64,000 nt of DNA, taken from contig CAZTQN010000014.1 of assembly GCA_964615765.1 (NCBI GenBank), forward strand, positions 22,135 through 86,134, read 5' to 3'. Positions within the stretch are counted from its first letter, which is position 1. Every line of letters begins with the position of its first letter. This document shows positions 17,223-24,905 of the stretch, piece after piece. A program made the position numbers and the translations under genes. The notes beneath the pieces were generated by a model. The model did not search any database. It was not told where the DNA came from and saw only the letters and a program-made list of their open reading frames with translations. The DNA comes from CAZTQN01 sp964615765 (GTDB taxonomy: Bacteria; Planctomycetota; Phycisphaerae; Phycisphaerales; UBA1924).

Positions 17223-17972
17223 CTACTCGGACGGGCTGGCATACTTGATCGGGTTCGCCGCGCCCCTCTTCCGAAACTCGTCCGGCACGCGTTTGCCAAC
17301 GTACATCTTCTGGATCTGCTCAGGGGCCTCGCGGCCGACGAACCCAAACCGGCCCGGCACATCCTGTCGGCCTGGGAAGTTGGCCGACGTCGCTTCCAGC
17401 CAGTCGTCAGCGACAAATGCGCCCTTGATGACGCCCTGCACGGTGGCGAGGATGACGTCCGCCGTCTTCGCCTTCGACGGGCTGATTTTCCACGCGTACC
17501 GCGTTGCCTCGTACAGGGACGACTCCGAGATTGCGCTGCGGTTGACGCTGATGAGCACCGCAGTGTGGCGGAACTTGGCAGGCTCCGCGGCGTACTCGCG
17601 GATGATCTCCAATGCGTGCATCGCGCCGAACTCGTTGCCGCCCACGCCACCCGCTTCGTTCGTGAGGCCGGGGTACGCGTCCATCAAGGCGGACTCGACC
17701 TCGAAGGCCGTCGGCTCGTCCATACCGTGCCGGTGGATGACGTGAGCCACCTCAAACCCGGCCAGCCGGATCTGGCGGATACGTGTCATCTTGTTGTCGA
17801 GGTCATCCCCGTCGATGCTCTGCTCACCCCGCATGTGGGCAAAGACGCGGTTGCCCTTGCCCTTACCGACATAAAACGTCTCGCCGTTGCGCGGGTCGAT
17901 CAGGCGGTAGACGTAGGTCTTGAGCCGCTCGATCACCTCGGGGGGAAACACTCCGGCATGCTGGTGGTCCAT
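17223..17972 (-). CDS. LEM-3-like GIY-YIG domain protein
   Basis: A 249-aa protein. Residues ~15-110 form a GIY-YIG-type domain: the TYVYRLIDPRNGETFYVGKG strand-turn-strand holds the tyrosines in YVYRL and FYVGKG, and ESALMDAYPGLTNEAGG carries the Glu. This is the LEM-3/ANKLE1 branch of the nuclease superfamily. The C-terminal ~120 residues contain WKISPSKAKTADVILATVQG and a second YVGK-like segment, and resemble the accessory domain seen with such proteins. The ATG at 17972 is chosen because the residues upstream are translated repeat DNA. It stands alone, convergent to the sigma gene. Role (DNA repair, defence or other) unknown. Confidence 0.75.
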   Translation of the reverse strand: MDHQHAGVFPPEVIERLKTYVYRLIDPRNGETFYVGKGKGNRVFAHMRGEQSIDGDDLDNKMTRIRQIRLAGFEVAHVIHRHGMDEPTAFEVESALMDAYPGLTNEAGGVGGNEFGAMHALEIIREYAAEPAKFRHTAVLISVNRSAISESSLYEATRYAWKISPSKAKTADVILATVQGVIKGAFVADDWLEATSANFPGRQDVPGRFGFVGREAPEQIQKMYVGKRVPDEFRKRGAANPIKYASPSE

Positions 17973-18052
17973 AGGACCATGATTGTCCGCAAAGCCGGTC
18001 GGCGGCGTCGGCCGGGCTCGGCTCACAAAGCCGGATCGGCAGCCCCGTCCCT

Positions 18053-18127
18053 GCCACGCCTTGCACAACCACTTGCACAAGCGCTTGCACCAGCGAGCGT
18101 CCGCCCAGGTCATTCCCTGTCATCGTC
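18053..18127. repeat. ~75-bp dispersed repeat, copy B
   Basis: This is the partner of 3171-3244. It lies ~80 bp upstream of the GIY-YIG start codon and ~135 bp beyond the 3' end of tRNA-Gly. Read on the minus strand, both copies run through GGGAATGA, which in copy A is the end of a coding region. Confidence 0.6.
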
Positions 18128-18195
18128 GAACTGCTCGCCCCGATCCGCCCGCTCCCGCCCGCCTCGCCGGACCTCGCGGATTCTGGGGCTTTGTC

Positions 18196-18248
18196 AAAGA
18201 AAAGCCGCCGGTGTCATCGCGTGATATCGCGAGACATCGGCGGCGGCC
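18196..18248 (-). terminator. Palindromic repeat copy 2, terminator of tRNA-Gly
   Basis: The arms gccgccggtgtc and gacatcggcggc plus a tcgcg/cgcga core form a long imperfect hairpin at 18204-18248. On the minus strand it is followed by TTTTCTTT, directly downstream of the tRNA, so it should act as an intrinsic terminator. It is nearly identical to copy 1 at 10665-10720. Confidence 0.8.
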
Positions 18249-18262
18249 ACTTGCGTCCAAAA

Positions 18263-18334
18263 AGCGGGCGATCGGGATCGAACCGACGACATTCAGCTTG
18301 GGAAGCTGACGTTCTACCGCTGAACTACGCCCGC
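18263..18334 (-). tRNA. tRNA-Gly (anticodon CCC)
   Basis: A 72-nt tRNA on the minus strand. The acceptor GCGGGCG pairs perfectly with CGCCCGC. The D arm is GTTC-AGCGGTA-GAAC. The anticodon arm TCAGC-TTCCCAA-GCTGA has anticodon CCC, reading GGG. The T arm is GTCGG-TTCGATC-CCGAT with one G-T pair. The 3' CCA is not encoded. TAGAAT lies 10 bases upstream of the 5' end, and the palindromic repeat terminates it downstream. Confidence 0.95.
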
Positions 18335-18344
18335 GGCTTGCCTC

Positions 18345-18373
18345 ATTCTACCCCCGTCTGCGCCCGGCGTCTT
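18345..18373 (-). promoter_or_regulatory. Putative promoter of tRNA-Gly
   Basis: On the minus strand a TAGAAT -10 box is preceded at 17 bases by AAGACG. The -10 ends 10 bases before the tRNA 5' end. The -35 match is weak. Confidence 0.5.
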
Positions 18374-18512
18374 GTCCGCAACCGGCACGCCGGCGCCGTC
18401 CGCCACCGCCGCTCCCCGGCACTCCCGCCGCGCTGTGCGTTCGCCTGCTTCCGCCCCCCCACTCACACGGCCTCCCACTCCGCGCCGCGGCCGCCTACGC
18501 CCCGCGGGGCAA

Positions 18513-19973
18513 TCACCGGATCAACTGCGCCCGCAAGTACTGGATCATGTCCATCTTCGTGATCAGCCCGTAGAACTTCCCGCCCGTGTCCACCACGATC
18601 GCCACGCGGTCGGCGCGGAAGATCGGCAGCAGCGCGCTCACCGGCGCTTCCGGGCGCACCGTCTCTAGCCGGCGCGTCATAAAGTCGCTCACCGGCCGGT
18701 CGAAGCCTTCCGGGTCCGTCTGCACCGCCAGCAAGATGTCGCCCTCGTCGATGATCCCCGCCACGCGATGCTCCGGGTCCATCACGACCATCTGCGACAC
18801 GCCGTACATCGCCATCCGCTTGATGGCCTGGCGCACGGGGTCGGTTTCCGCGAGTGTGTGGTCCTCGCCGCTGTCGTGCCGCCGCGCGATCAGATCCCGC
18901 AGGTCGTTGGTCCGCTCCCGCTTGATGAACCCGTTGTCCATCATCCAGAAATCGTTGAAGCACTTGCTGAGGTACTTCGCGCCGCTGTCGCACACGAACG
19001 TGACCACGTTCATCGGCCGCGTCTGCCGCCGACAGAACACCAGCGCCGCGTGGATCAGGCACCCCGTGCTCGAGCCCGCGAGCACGCCCTCGCGCGCCAG
19101 CAGTTCCCGGGCCGCGAAGAACGCCTCGCCGTCCGTCACCGGGATCGCCTCGCTCGCCAGCCCCAGCTCGCAGATCGGCGGCACAAAGTCCTCACCCATC
19201 CCCTCGATCAGCCAGCTCCCCGCCTTCACCGTCCGCCCCTCGTTCACCAGCGGCCACAGCATCGACCCGGCCGGGTCCGCCAGCACGATGCGGCACCCGG
19301 GCGCGTGCTCCTTGAAGTACTTCCCCAGCCCGCTCAGCGTCCCGCCCGACCCGACGCCCACGATCACCGCGTCGACGCCGCCGACGTGCGACATCTGCTC
19401 GAAGATCTCCGGCGCCGTCGACTCAAAGTGCGCCCGCGGGTTGTCGAGATTGCCGAACTGGTTCGTGTACAAACTATTCGGCGTGCGGGCCGCCAGCGCC
19501 GCCGCGACTTCCTGGTAATACTCCGGATGCCCCTTCTCAACGTCCGACCGGGTCAGGATCACCTCCGCCCCCATGGCCCGCAGGTGCTGGATCTTCTCCT
19601 GACTCATCTTGTCCGGCACGACGACCTTGATGTTGTACCCGCGCTGCCGCGCCACCAGCGCGAGCGCCAGCCCCGTGTTCCCCGCCGTCGCCTCGATGAT
19701 CGTCGGCGTGGGTTTGCCCTTGGGGTCCAGCCGCCCGTCGCGTTCCGCCGCCTCGATCATGCTCAGGCCGATGCGGTCCTTGATGGACCCCGCCGGGTTC
19801 ATCAGCTCCATCTTCCCGAACAGGCGGCACGGGCCCGTGTCCATCTTGCGGAACTCGAGCATCGGCGTCGCGCCGATCATGTCCAGCACGCCCTCAAACG
19901 GCGGCAACAGCGGGACCGTCCCCCGCTTCGGAGCGGGCGACCGGCGTGACGACGATTCAACGGTGTGCGGCAT
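18513..19973 (-). CDS. Cystathionine beta-synthase-like PLP enzyme with CBS pair
   Basis: A 486-aa fold-type II PLP enzyme. Residues ~27-330 match cysteine synthase/cystathionine beta-synthase. The PLP Lys is in NPAGSIKDR, the Asn-loop is EATAGNTGLAL, the phosphate-binding Gly loop is VGVGSGGTLSG, and GSSTGCL is near the end of the fold. Residues ~365-486 hold two CBS domains, which usually bind adenosyl ligands and regulate activity. There is no heme-binding N-terminus. It would make cystathionine from homocysteine and serine, or cysteine from an activated serine; which one is not decidable here. Monocistronic by position and divergent from an ECF sigma gene. Confidence 0.88.
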   Translation of the reverse strand: MPHTVESSSRRSPAPKRGTVPLLPPFEGVLDMIGATPMLEFRKMDTGPCRLFGKMELMNPAGSIKDRIGLSMIEAAERDGRLDPKGKPTPTIIEATAGNTGLALALVARQRGYNIKVVVPDKMSQEKIQHLRAMGAEVILTRSDVEKGHPEYYQEVAAALAARTPNSLYTNQFGNLDNPRAHFESTAPEIFEQMSHVGGVDAVIVGVGSGGTLSGLGKYFKEHAPGCRIVLADPAGSMLWPLVNEGRTVKAGSWLIEGMGEDFVPPICELGLASEAIPVTDGEAFFAARELLAREGVLAGSSTGCLIHAALVFCRRQTRPMNVVTFVCDSGAKYLSKCFNDFWMMDNGFIKRERTNDLRDLIARRHDSGEDHTLAETDPVRQAIKRMAMYGVSQMVVMDPEHRVAGIIDEGDILLAVQTDPEGFDRPVSDFMTRRLETVRPEAPVSALLPIFRADRVAIVVDTGGKFYGLITKMDMIQYLRAQLIR

Positions 19974-20172
19974 CCACGTAGTTTACCCAACGCCGCCGCG
20001 CACGATCGCCCATCCTTCCCCGGCGAATACACGAGTTTCGCAACACGCCGACGCCCGCCGACCGATCTCACCTCTGTCCCGCCGCGTACCCATCGCTCCG
20101 GCTGCCCCGCCCCACGCGTTCTACCCTCCCGCACCGACGCCGCGTTCCCCGCCCGCGTCCGGAACCATCACG

Positions 20173-20952
20173 ATGTCGACGATCGGTCGAACGCCCCCGC
20201 CCGCCAGCGAACCCCCGCGTCCCGCCGCGCCACGCGCCGGTCAGCCCGCGGACGTCCATGCACCCGCCGGGCCCTCATCCCCGGCGGCGGCCCCGGTCGA
20301 CCCCGCCGCCGACCCGCACGCCTTCGAAGCCGCGCTCCTCCCCCGCCTTCGCGCTGGGGAGTCGGCCGCCTTCGAAACCCTGCTCCGGGTCTACGGCCCC
20401 AGGCTCCTCGCCGTCGCCCGCCGCATGATGCCCGGCGAGCATGAAGCCGAAGACGCTCTTCAGGACGCCCTCCTGTCCGGCTTCAAAAACCTCGCCCGCT
20501 TCGACGGCCAGTCGCTCCCCTCAACCTGGCTGCACCGCATCGTCGTCAACGCCTGCCTCATGCGCCTCCGCACCAAGCGCCGCCGGCCCGAGACATCCAT
20601 CGAGGCCCTGCTGCCGGCCTTCCTCCCCGACGGTCACCGTCGAGACCCGGGCCCAGCGTGGAAACCGCTCCCGGAATCCGGCATCGAACTCACCGAGGTT
20701 CGCCGACGGGTCCGCAAGGCCATCGACGACCTCCCGGACGGTTATCGCGAAGTCGTTCTGCTCCGCGATATCGAAGGTCTCGACACCCAGCAAGCCGGAG
20801 AGGTGCTGGGTCTTACCCCGGCGGCGGTCAAGACTCGCCTCCACCGGGCCCGCCTCGCCCTTCGTGAACTCCTCGACGCCGACCTCGCCCAGTCGAAGGC
20901 CCGCCCACACACACCCGCTCACCCCCGCCCGACCGACGGACACGCCACATGA
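20173..20952 (+). CDS. ECF-type RNA polymerase sigma factor
   Basis: A 259-aa protein from the ATG at 20173. The first ~60 residues are Pro/Ala-rich and disordered. Region 2 follows (FETLLRVYGPRLLAVARRMM, HEAEDALQDALLSGFKNLARF, STWLHRIVVNACLMRLRTKR). A variable linker leads to region 4 (LPDGYREVVLLRDIEGLDTQ and the helix-turn-helix GEVLGLTPAAVKTRLHRAR). Its stop overlaps the start of a zinc-finger anti-sigma gene by 4 bp (ATGA). The pair is the classical ECF module, in which the anti-sigma factor holds the sigma factor until a signal releases it. Confidence 0.9.
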   Translation: MSTIGRTPPPASEPPRPAAPRAGQPADVHAPAGPSSPAAAPVDPAADPHAFEAALLPRLRAGESAAFETLLRVYGPRLLAVARRMMPGEHEAEDALQDALLSGFKNLARFDGQSLPSTWLHRIVVNACLMRLRTKRRRPETSIEALLPAFLPDGHRRDPGPAWKPLPESGIELTEVRRRVRKAIDDLPDGYREVVLLRDIEGLDTQQAGEVLGLTPAAVKTRLHRARLALRELLDADLAQSKARPHTPAHPRPTDGHAT

Positions 20953-21197
20953 CCTGCAAAGAGCTCATCCACATGCTGTCCGAGTACGTCGACGGCGAGT
21001 TGCCCGAAGAGCTCCGTGCCGAGCTCGATCGCCACCTCTCCGTCTGCCCGCCGTGCCAGCACTACCTCGCGTCCTTCAAGCAGACCATCCACGCCGGCCG
21101 CCTGCTTAACGACGCCGCACCCGCCCAGATGCCCGAGGCCCTCGTGCAGGCAATCATTAAGGCCCAGTCCGCCGCCGCGACCAACCACGCGCACTGA
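20949..21197 (+). CDS. Zinc-finger anti-sigma factor (ZAS type)
   Basis: An 82-aa protein whose start overlaps the sigma gene stop. It carries the zf-HC2/ZAS signature: an early Cys (MTCKEL), EYVDGELPEELRAELDRHL, and the H-x3-C-x2-C zinc motif at HLSVCPPC. No membrane helix follows, so it should be a soluble cytoplasmic anti-sigma factor, perhaps redox-sensing like RsrA or ChrR. The short helical tail ends in ATNHAH. It binds and inhibits the ECF factor encoded just upstream. Confidence 0.88.
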   Translation: MTCKELIHMLSEYVDGELPEELRAELDRHLSVCPPCQHYLASFKQTIHAGRLLNDAAPAQMPEALVQAIIKAQSAAATNHAH

Positions 21198-21226
21198 CGT
21201 CGCCCCCCACTTTGCAACGAAACACA

Positions 21227-21254
21227 ACGGGCCGACGCTCACGCGCCGGCCCGT
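21227..21254 (+). terminator. Putative terminator after the sigma/anti-sigma pair
   Basis: An 8-bp stem (acgggccg with cggcccgt) and a 12-base loop, followed by a weak CTTC. It lies between the anti-sigma gene and the convergent outer-membrane factor gene. Confidence 0.5.
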
Positions 21255-21299
21255 CTTCACATCCTGACTCATCGCGGCGGAGGGTCGCCCGCCGCCGCC

Positions 21300-22838
21300 T
21301 CAGCCCGGCTCGTTTGCCGCGCCCGGCTCCGGCTGGGCCGCCACCGGCTGGTTGGCCTCCATCGCCTCGCCGGCCTCCCATCCGCCGCCGAGCGCCTTGT
21401 ACAGCGCGATCAGATTCGCCGTGACGGCCTGGTCGCTCTGCACCAGCGCGTCCTCGCTGATGAACAGCGCCCGCTGGCTCTCCAGCACGCGCAGGAAGTC
21501 CGTCAGACCGTTCGCATACAACTGGTTCGACAGGTCGAACGCGCGCCGATCGGCCTCGACGGCCTGCACCAGCGCCATCCGCCGCGACTGCTCGCGCGTG
21601 AACGCCGACAGCGCGTTCTCCACCTCCTCGAAACTCACCAGCACAGCCTGCTCGTACCGCGTCAGCGCCTGGTCCACGCGCGCGTTCTCCACGCCGATCG
21701 CCGCACGCACGCGCCCCCACTGGAAGATCGGCCACCGCACCGCGGGCCCGAACGACCAGAACCGGGCGCTCTCGTCGCCGATGTCGTCGAAGGCGTTGGA
21801 CTGATACCCGAACGCGCCCGTCAGCGAGAACCGCGGGAACAGATCCGCCGTCGCCACGCCCACCCGCGCCGTCGCCGCCGCGAGCTCCCGCTCCGCACGC
21901 CGGATGTCCGCACGCCGCCGCAGCATCTGGCTCGGCAGCCCGACGCCCACCACGTCCGGCACCTCCGGGATCGCCTCCGCCGACGCCAGCTCCTGCAGCA
22001 GCGCCGTCGGCTGCATCCCCAGCAGCACGCCCAGGCGGTGAATCGAGCGCTGCACGCCGTCATCCAGCGAAGGCACCACGGCCTGCGTCGTCGCCAGGAC
22101 CGACCGCGCCTGCGATACGTCCACCTCGTTGGTCAGCCCCGCGTTGAACCGCGCCTGCGTCAGCTCGAGCGTGTCCTCCTGCAGCGCGATGTTCTTCCGC
22201 GCGATCGCCAGCCGCTGCTGGAACCCACGCAGCTCCACGTAGTTCCGCGCCACGTCCGAAAGCAGCGTGATCATCACGTCGCGCCGGTTCTCGATCAGCG
22301 CCGCGATGTCCGCGTCCGCCGCCTCGACCCCGCGGGCCACGCGACCCCACACGTCCAGCTCCCACGTCGAGTCGAACCCGAACTCCCACGTGTTGCGGAT
22401 TGGGCTGCCCGGGAACTGCTCGACACGCTCGCTGTTCCGCCGACGCGTGAACCCGCTGCCCACGTTGATGTCCGGCTTGTCCTCCGACGCGACCACGCCG
22501 CGCTGTGCCCGCGCCTCGGCGATCCGCTGCGCCGCCAAACGAAGATCCAGGTTCGACCGGACCGCGCGCCCGATCAGCCCGTCCAGGGCCGGATCGCGCA
22601 GCGTCGACCACCACACCACCTCCACCCCAACCGCGTCGGTCGTGTTCGACAGGCGGTCGAACCCTTCCGCACCCGTATGGGTGAAAGCCGCCGGACCGTC
22701 CAGCCCCGGCGCCTCGTAATCCGGACCGACGGTGCACCCCGGCACCATCGCCACCATCGCGGCCAGACCGCAGGTGCCCGCAAGCGCGACCAGCCGCCGC
22801 CCCACGCCCGCCCCACGACTCCTCTGTGCGCTGCTCAC
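21300..22838 (-). CDS. NodT/TolC-like outer-membrane efflux lipoprotein
   Basis: A 512-aa outer-membrane factor of the NodT type. It has a lipoprotein signal with lipobox VPGC (Cys35) and the family's typical mature start TVGPDYEAP. Two repeats of long helices and strands follow (LDLRLAAQRIAEARAQRG, LTRYEQAVLVSFEEVENALSAF, SNQLYANGLTDFLRVLESQ), as in TolC channel subunits. The start is GTG at 22838, overlapping the adaptor gene stop by 4 bp (GTGA). It forms the outer-membrane exit duct of the ABC exporter encoded upstream on the same strand. Confidence 0.92.
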   Translation of the reverse strand: MSSAQRSRGAGVGRRLVALAGTCGLAAMVAMVPGCTVGPDYEAPGLDGPAAFTHTGAEGFDRLSNTTDAVGVEVVWWSTLRDPALDGLIGRAVRSNLDLRLAAQRIAEARAQRGVVASEDKPDINVGSGFTRRRNSERVEQFPGSPIRNTWEFGFDSTWELDVWGRVARGVEAADADIAALIENRRDVMITLLSDVARNYVELRGFQQRLAIARKNIALQEDTLELTQARFNAGLTNEVDVSQARSVLATTQAVVPSLDDGVQRSIHRLGVLLGMQPTALLQELASAEAIPEVPDVVGVGLPSQMLRRRADIRRAERELAAATARVGVATADLFPRFSLTGAFGYQSNAFDDIGDESARFWSFGPAVRWPIFQWGRVRAAIGVENARVDQALTRYEQAVLVSFEEVENALSAFTREQSRRMALVQAVEADRRAFDLSNQLYANGLTDFLRVLESQRALFISEDALVQSDQAVTANLIALYKALGGGWEAGEAMEANQPVAAQPEPGAANEPG

Positions 22839-23947
22839 TGCTTGACTCCTTGAAGGTCCTGATCCGCCTGCGCCGGGTCCACGCCGAACCGTGCATCCCC
22901 GATCGGCGGCGCCTTGATGAACACGTCCATCTGCTGCCCCACGAACACCGGCAGGCTCTTGCGATCAAACGCGTAGATCACCTGCAGCACCCGCGTGTCC
23001 ACCCGTTCCCCCGACGAGCCCGTCAGCGACCGCTTCGGAATAACGTACGGCTCGAACCGCACGAACCGGATCTCCGTCTTCAACCGCGAGTTCCCACGAA
23101 CATACGCCACCCCCGGCGAGCCCGCCTGCACGCGCCACGCGTCGTTCTCGTCGATGTCCACCCGGATGTGCAAGAGGTCCGTCTCGCCCAGCGTCATCAG
23201 CGGCTCGCTCAACATCCCCGCCTGAGCGTACTCGCCCGCTCGCACGTTCACCTTCAAAATCTCCCCAGCGACCGGCGCCTTCACCGTCAGCCGATCGAGC
23301 TCCGTCTTGATCTGGTCCACGCCCGCGCGCGCCGACGCCAGGTTCGCCTCCGCCACCGCCACGTCCGGTCGCCACGTCCCCGCCTTGAGCAGGTCCAGCT
23401 CCGCCCGCGCCTCCTGCACCCGCGCTTCGGAGGTCATCAGCGCAAAGCGCCGCCGGCTCATCTCCTCCGCCGTCACCGCCCGCTTGTCCGTGATCGATTC
23501 GTAGAAGTCCAGCATCGCCCGCGAGTCGTCGCGGGCCCGCTCCGCAGCCGCCAACCGCGCTTCCATCGGCGGGATCTCTTCCGGGCGCGGGCGCTGCTTC
23601 AGCCGGTCCAGTTCCGCCTGCGCCGTCAGCACCGCCGCCTCGCGCAGCCCAAGCTCCGCCCGCATCTGCCGATCGTCCAGCGAGAACAGCGCGTCCCCCG
23701 CCTTGACCTTGTCCCCCGCCTTGACAAACACCTTTGTCACCACGCCCGGCACGTGCGTGCCGATCGCGATGTTCTCCGTGCTCGCCTCCACAAGCCCCGC
23801 GCCCGGCACGTTCGCCTCGTACGGCGCCGGCGCCGGCTGGGCCACCGGCGGCGCCGGCTTCACCTCCCGGCTCTGCGCCCGCACCGTCATCACCGCCAGC
23901 GCAATCCCGCACACTGCCAGCACCGGAAGCATGTACTTGGTCACCAT
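22835..23947 (-). CDS. HlyD-family periplasmic adaptor (membrane fusion protein)
   Basis: A 370-aa adaptor. The ATG at 23947 has AGGAG upstream. One N-terminal membrane helix (MLPVLAVCGIALAVMTV) is followed by a biotinyl-lipoyl half (VPGVVTKVFVKAGDKVKAGDALFSL), a long coiled-coil hairpin (~110-215), the second lipoyl half (LTVKAPVAGEILKVNVRAGEYA) and a beta barrel. It bridges the inner-membrane ABC transporter and the outer-membrane factor. It overlaps the downstream outer-membrane factor gene by 4 bp and follows the ATPase gene by 67 bp. Its closest functional analogue is DevB of DevBCA-type exporters. Confidence 0.92.
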   Translation of the reverse strand: MVTKYMLPVLAVCGIALAVMTVRAQSREVKPAPPVAQPAPAPYEANVPGAGLVEASTENIAIGTHVPGVVTKVFVKAGDKVKAGDALFSLDDRQMRAELGLREAAVLTAQAELDRLKQRPRPEEIPPMEARLAAAERARDDSRAMLDFYESITDKRAVTAEEMSRRRFALMTSEARVQEARAELDLLKAGTWRPDVAVAEANLASARAGVDQIKTELDRLTVKAPVAGEILKVNVRAGEYAQAGMLSEPLMTLGETDLLHIRVDIDENDAWRVQAGSPGVAYVRGNSRLKTEIRFVRFEPYVIPKRSLTGSSGERVDTRVLQVIYAFDRKSLPVFVGQQMDVFIKAPPIGDARFGVDPAQADQDLQGVKQ

Positions 23948-24014
23948 CGCATCCACTCCTGTCCTGTTCCTGCCCCCGCCCCCGCCCCCCCACCCCTCAC
24001 CGCGCACCGCCGCG

Positions 24015-24836
24015 CTAGTGCCCGCCGCCCCCACCACCCCCACCTCCCCCACTCCGCTCCGCAACCTCCCGCCCTGTGCCAACCTCCACGATCCGCCCGT
24101 CGTCCATCTTCGCGATCCGGTCCCCGAACCCGAAGATGCGCTGGTCGTGCGTCACGATCACCAGCGTCCGATCATCCTCAAGCGCCACGTTCTTCAGCAG
24201 CCGCATCACCACGTGCCCCGTCTCGTGGTCCAGCGCGCTCGTCGGCTCGTCGCACACAATCAGCTTCGGCCCATGCACCAGCGCCCGCGCGATCGCCACA
24301 CGCTGCTGCTGCCCGCCCGACAACTGTTTCGGCAGGCTCTTGCTCCGCTCCCCAAGCCCCACGCGCCCAAGCATTTCCTTCGCCCGCTTCTCCGCCTCCG
24401 ACCGCGCCATCCCATTGATGAGCAGCGGCACCGCCACGTTCTGCGCCGCCGTCAGCGCCGGCAGCAGATTGAACTGCTGGAACACGAACCCGACCGTCTG
24501 CCCGCGAAAGCGCGTCCGGCGCGACGCCCCCATCTTGTCGAAATCCTCGCCGAACACCACGCACTCCCCCTCGTCGCGGTCCAGAATGCCCGCGACCACG
24601 CTGATCAGCGTCGTCTTCCCACACCCCGACGGCCCGACCAGCATGATCAACTCGCCCGCGTAGATATCCAGATCAATTCCGCGCAGCGCCGTGACCTTGC
24701 TATTCCCCGACCCGTACGCCTTCGTCACGCCGCGGCAGCGCACCGCCACCGCCCGCCCGCCCGCGCCGGCCGCGTCCAACACCGCCCCGCTTACCGCCCC
24801 TCGCCCGGTCGCCGACTGTTCTGTCGCCGCCAACAT
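24015..24836 (-). CDS. ABC transporter ATPase (MacB/DevA/LolD type)
   Basis: A 273-aa ATPase that powers the exporter. Walker A is GPSGCGKTT, the Q-loop is VFQQFNLLPALT, the signature is LSGGQQQRVAIARAL, Walker B is LIVCDEP and the switch His is in VTHD. This is the LolD/MacB/DevA subfamily, whose members drive conformational changes rather than substrate translocation through a pore. An unusual run of ten Gly residues and a His ends the protein. It lies between two permeases upstream and the adaptor downstream. Confidence 0.93.
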   Translation of the reverse strand: MLAATEQSATGRGAVSGAVLDAAGAGGRAVAVRCRGVTKAYGSGNSKVTALRGIDLDIYAGELIMLVGPSGCGKTTLISVVAGILDRDEGECVVFGEDFDKMGASRRTRFRGQTVGFVFQQFNLLPALTAAQNVAVPLLINGMARSEAEKRAKEMLGRVGLGERSKSLPKQLSGGQQQRVAIARALVHGPKLIVCDEPTSALDHETGHVVMRLLKNVALEDDRTLVIVTHDQRIFGFGDRIAKMDDGRIVEVGTGREVAERSGGGGGGGGGGH

Positions 24837-24872
24837 CCGATTGCCCTTTCCAAAGCCGCTCGGCCCCCCTAG

Positions 24873-24905
24873 CCCCTGACCTCTGACCTCTCGCCTCTAT
24901 CCCCT
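24873..24905. repeat. Pyrimidine-rich CCCCTGACCTCT tract, copy 1
   Basis: A C/T-rich tract with two CTGACCTCT units and a final TATCCCCT, directly at the 3' end of the permease gene that stops at 24904. Similar tracts follow the minus-strand genes ending at 26141, 28114 and 45286. Confidence 0.7.

Noticed and set aside
18053..18334. Repeat B near tRNA-Gly as an integrase attachment site
   Set aside because: The repeat is not identical to the tRNA 3' end, copy A has no tRNA, and no integrase gene is present.
18191..18562. Open frame crossing tRNA-Gly on the opposite strand
   Set aside because: Its protein sequence is the translated tRNA gene, a common artefact.
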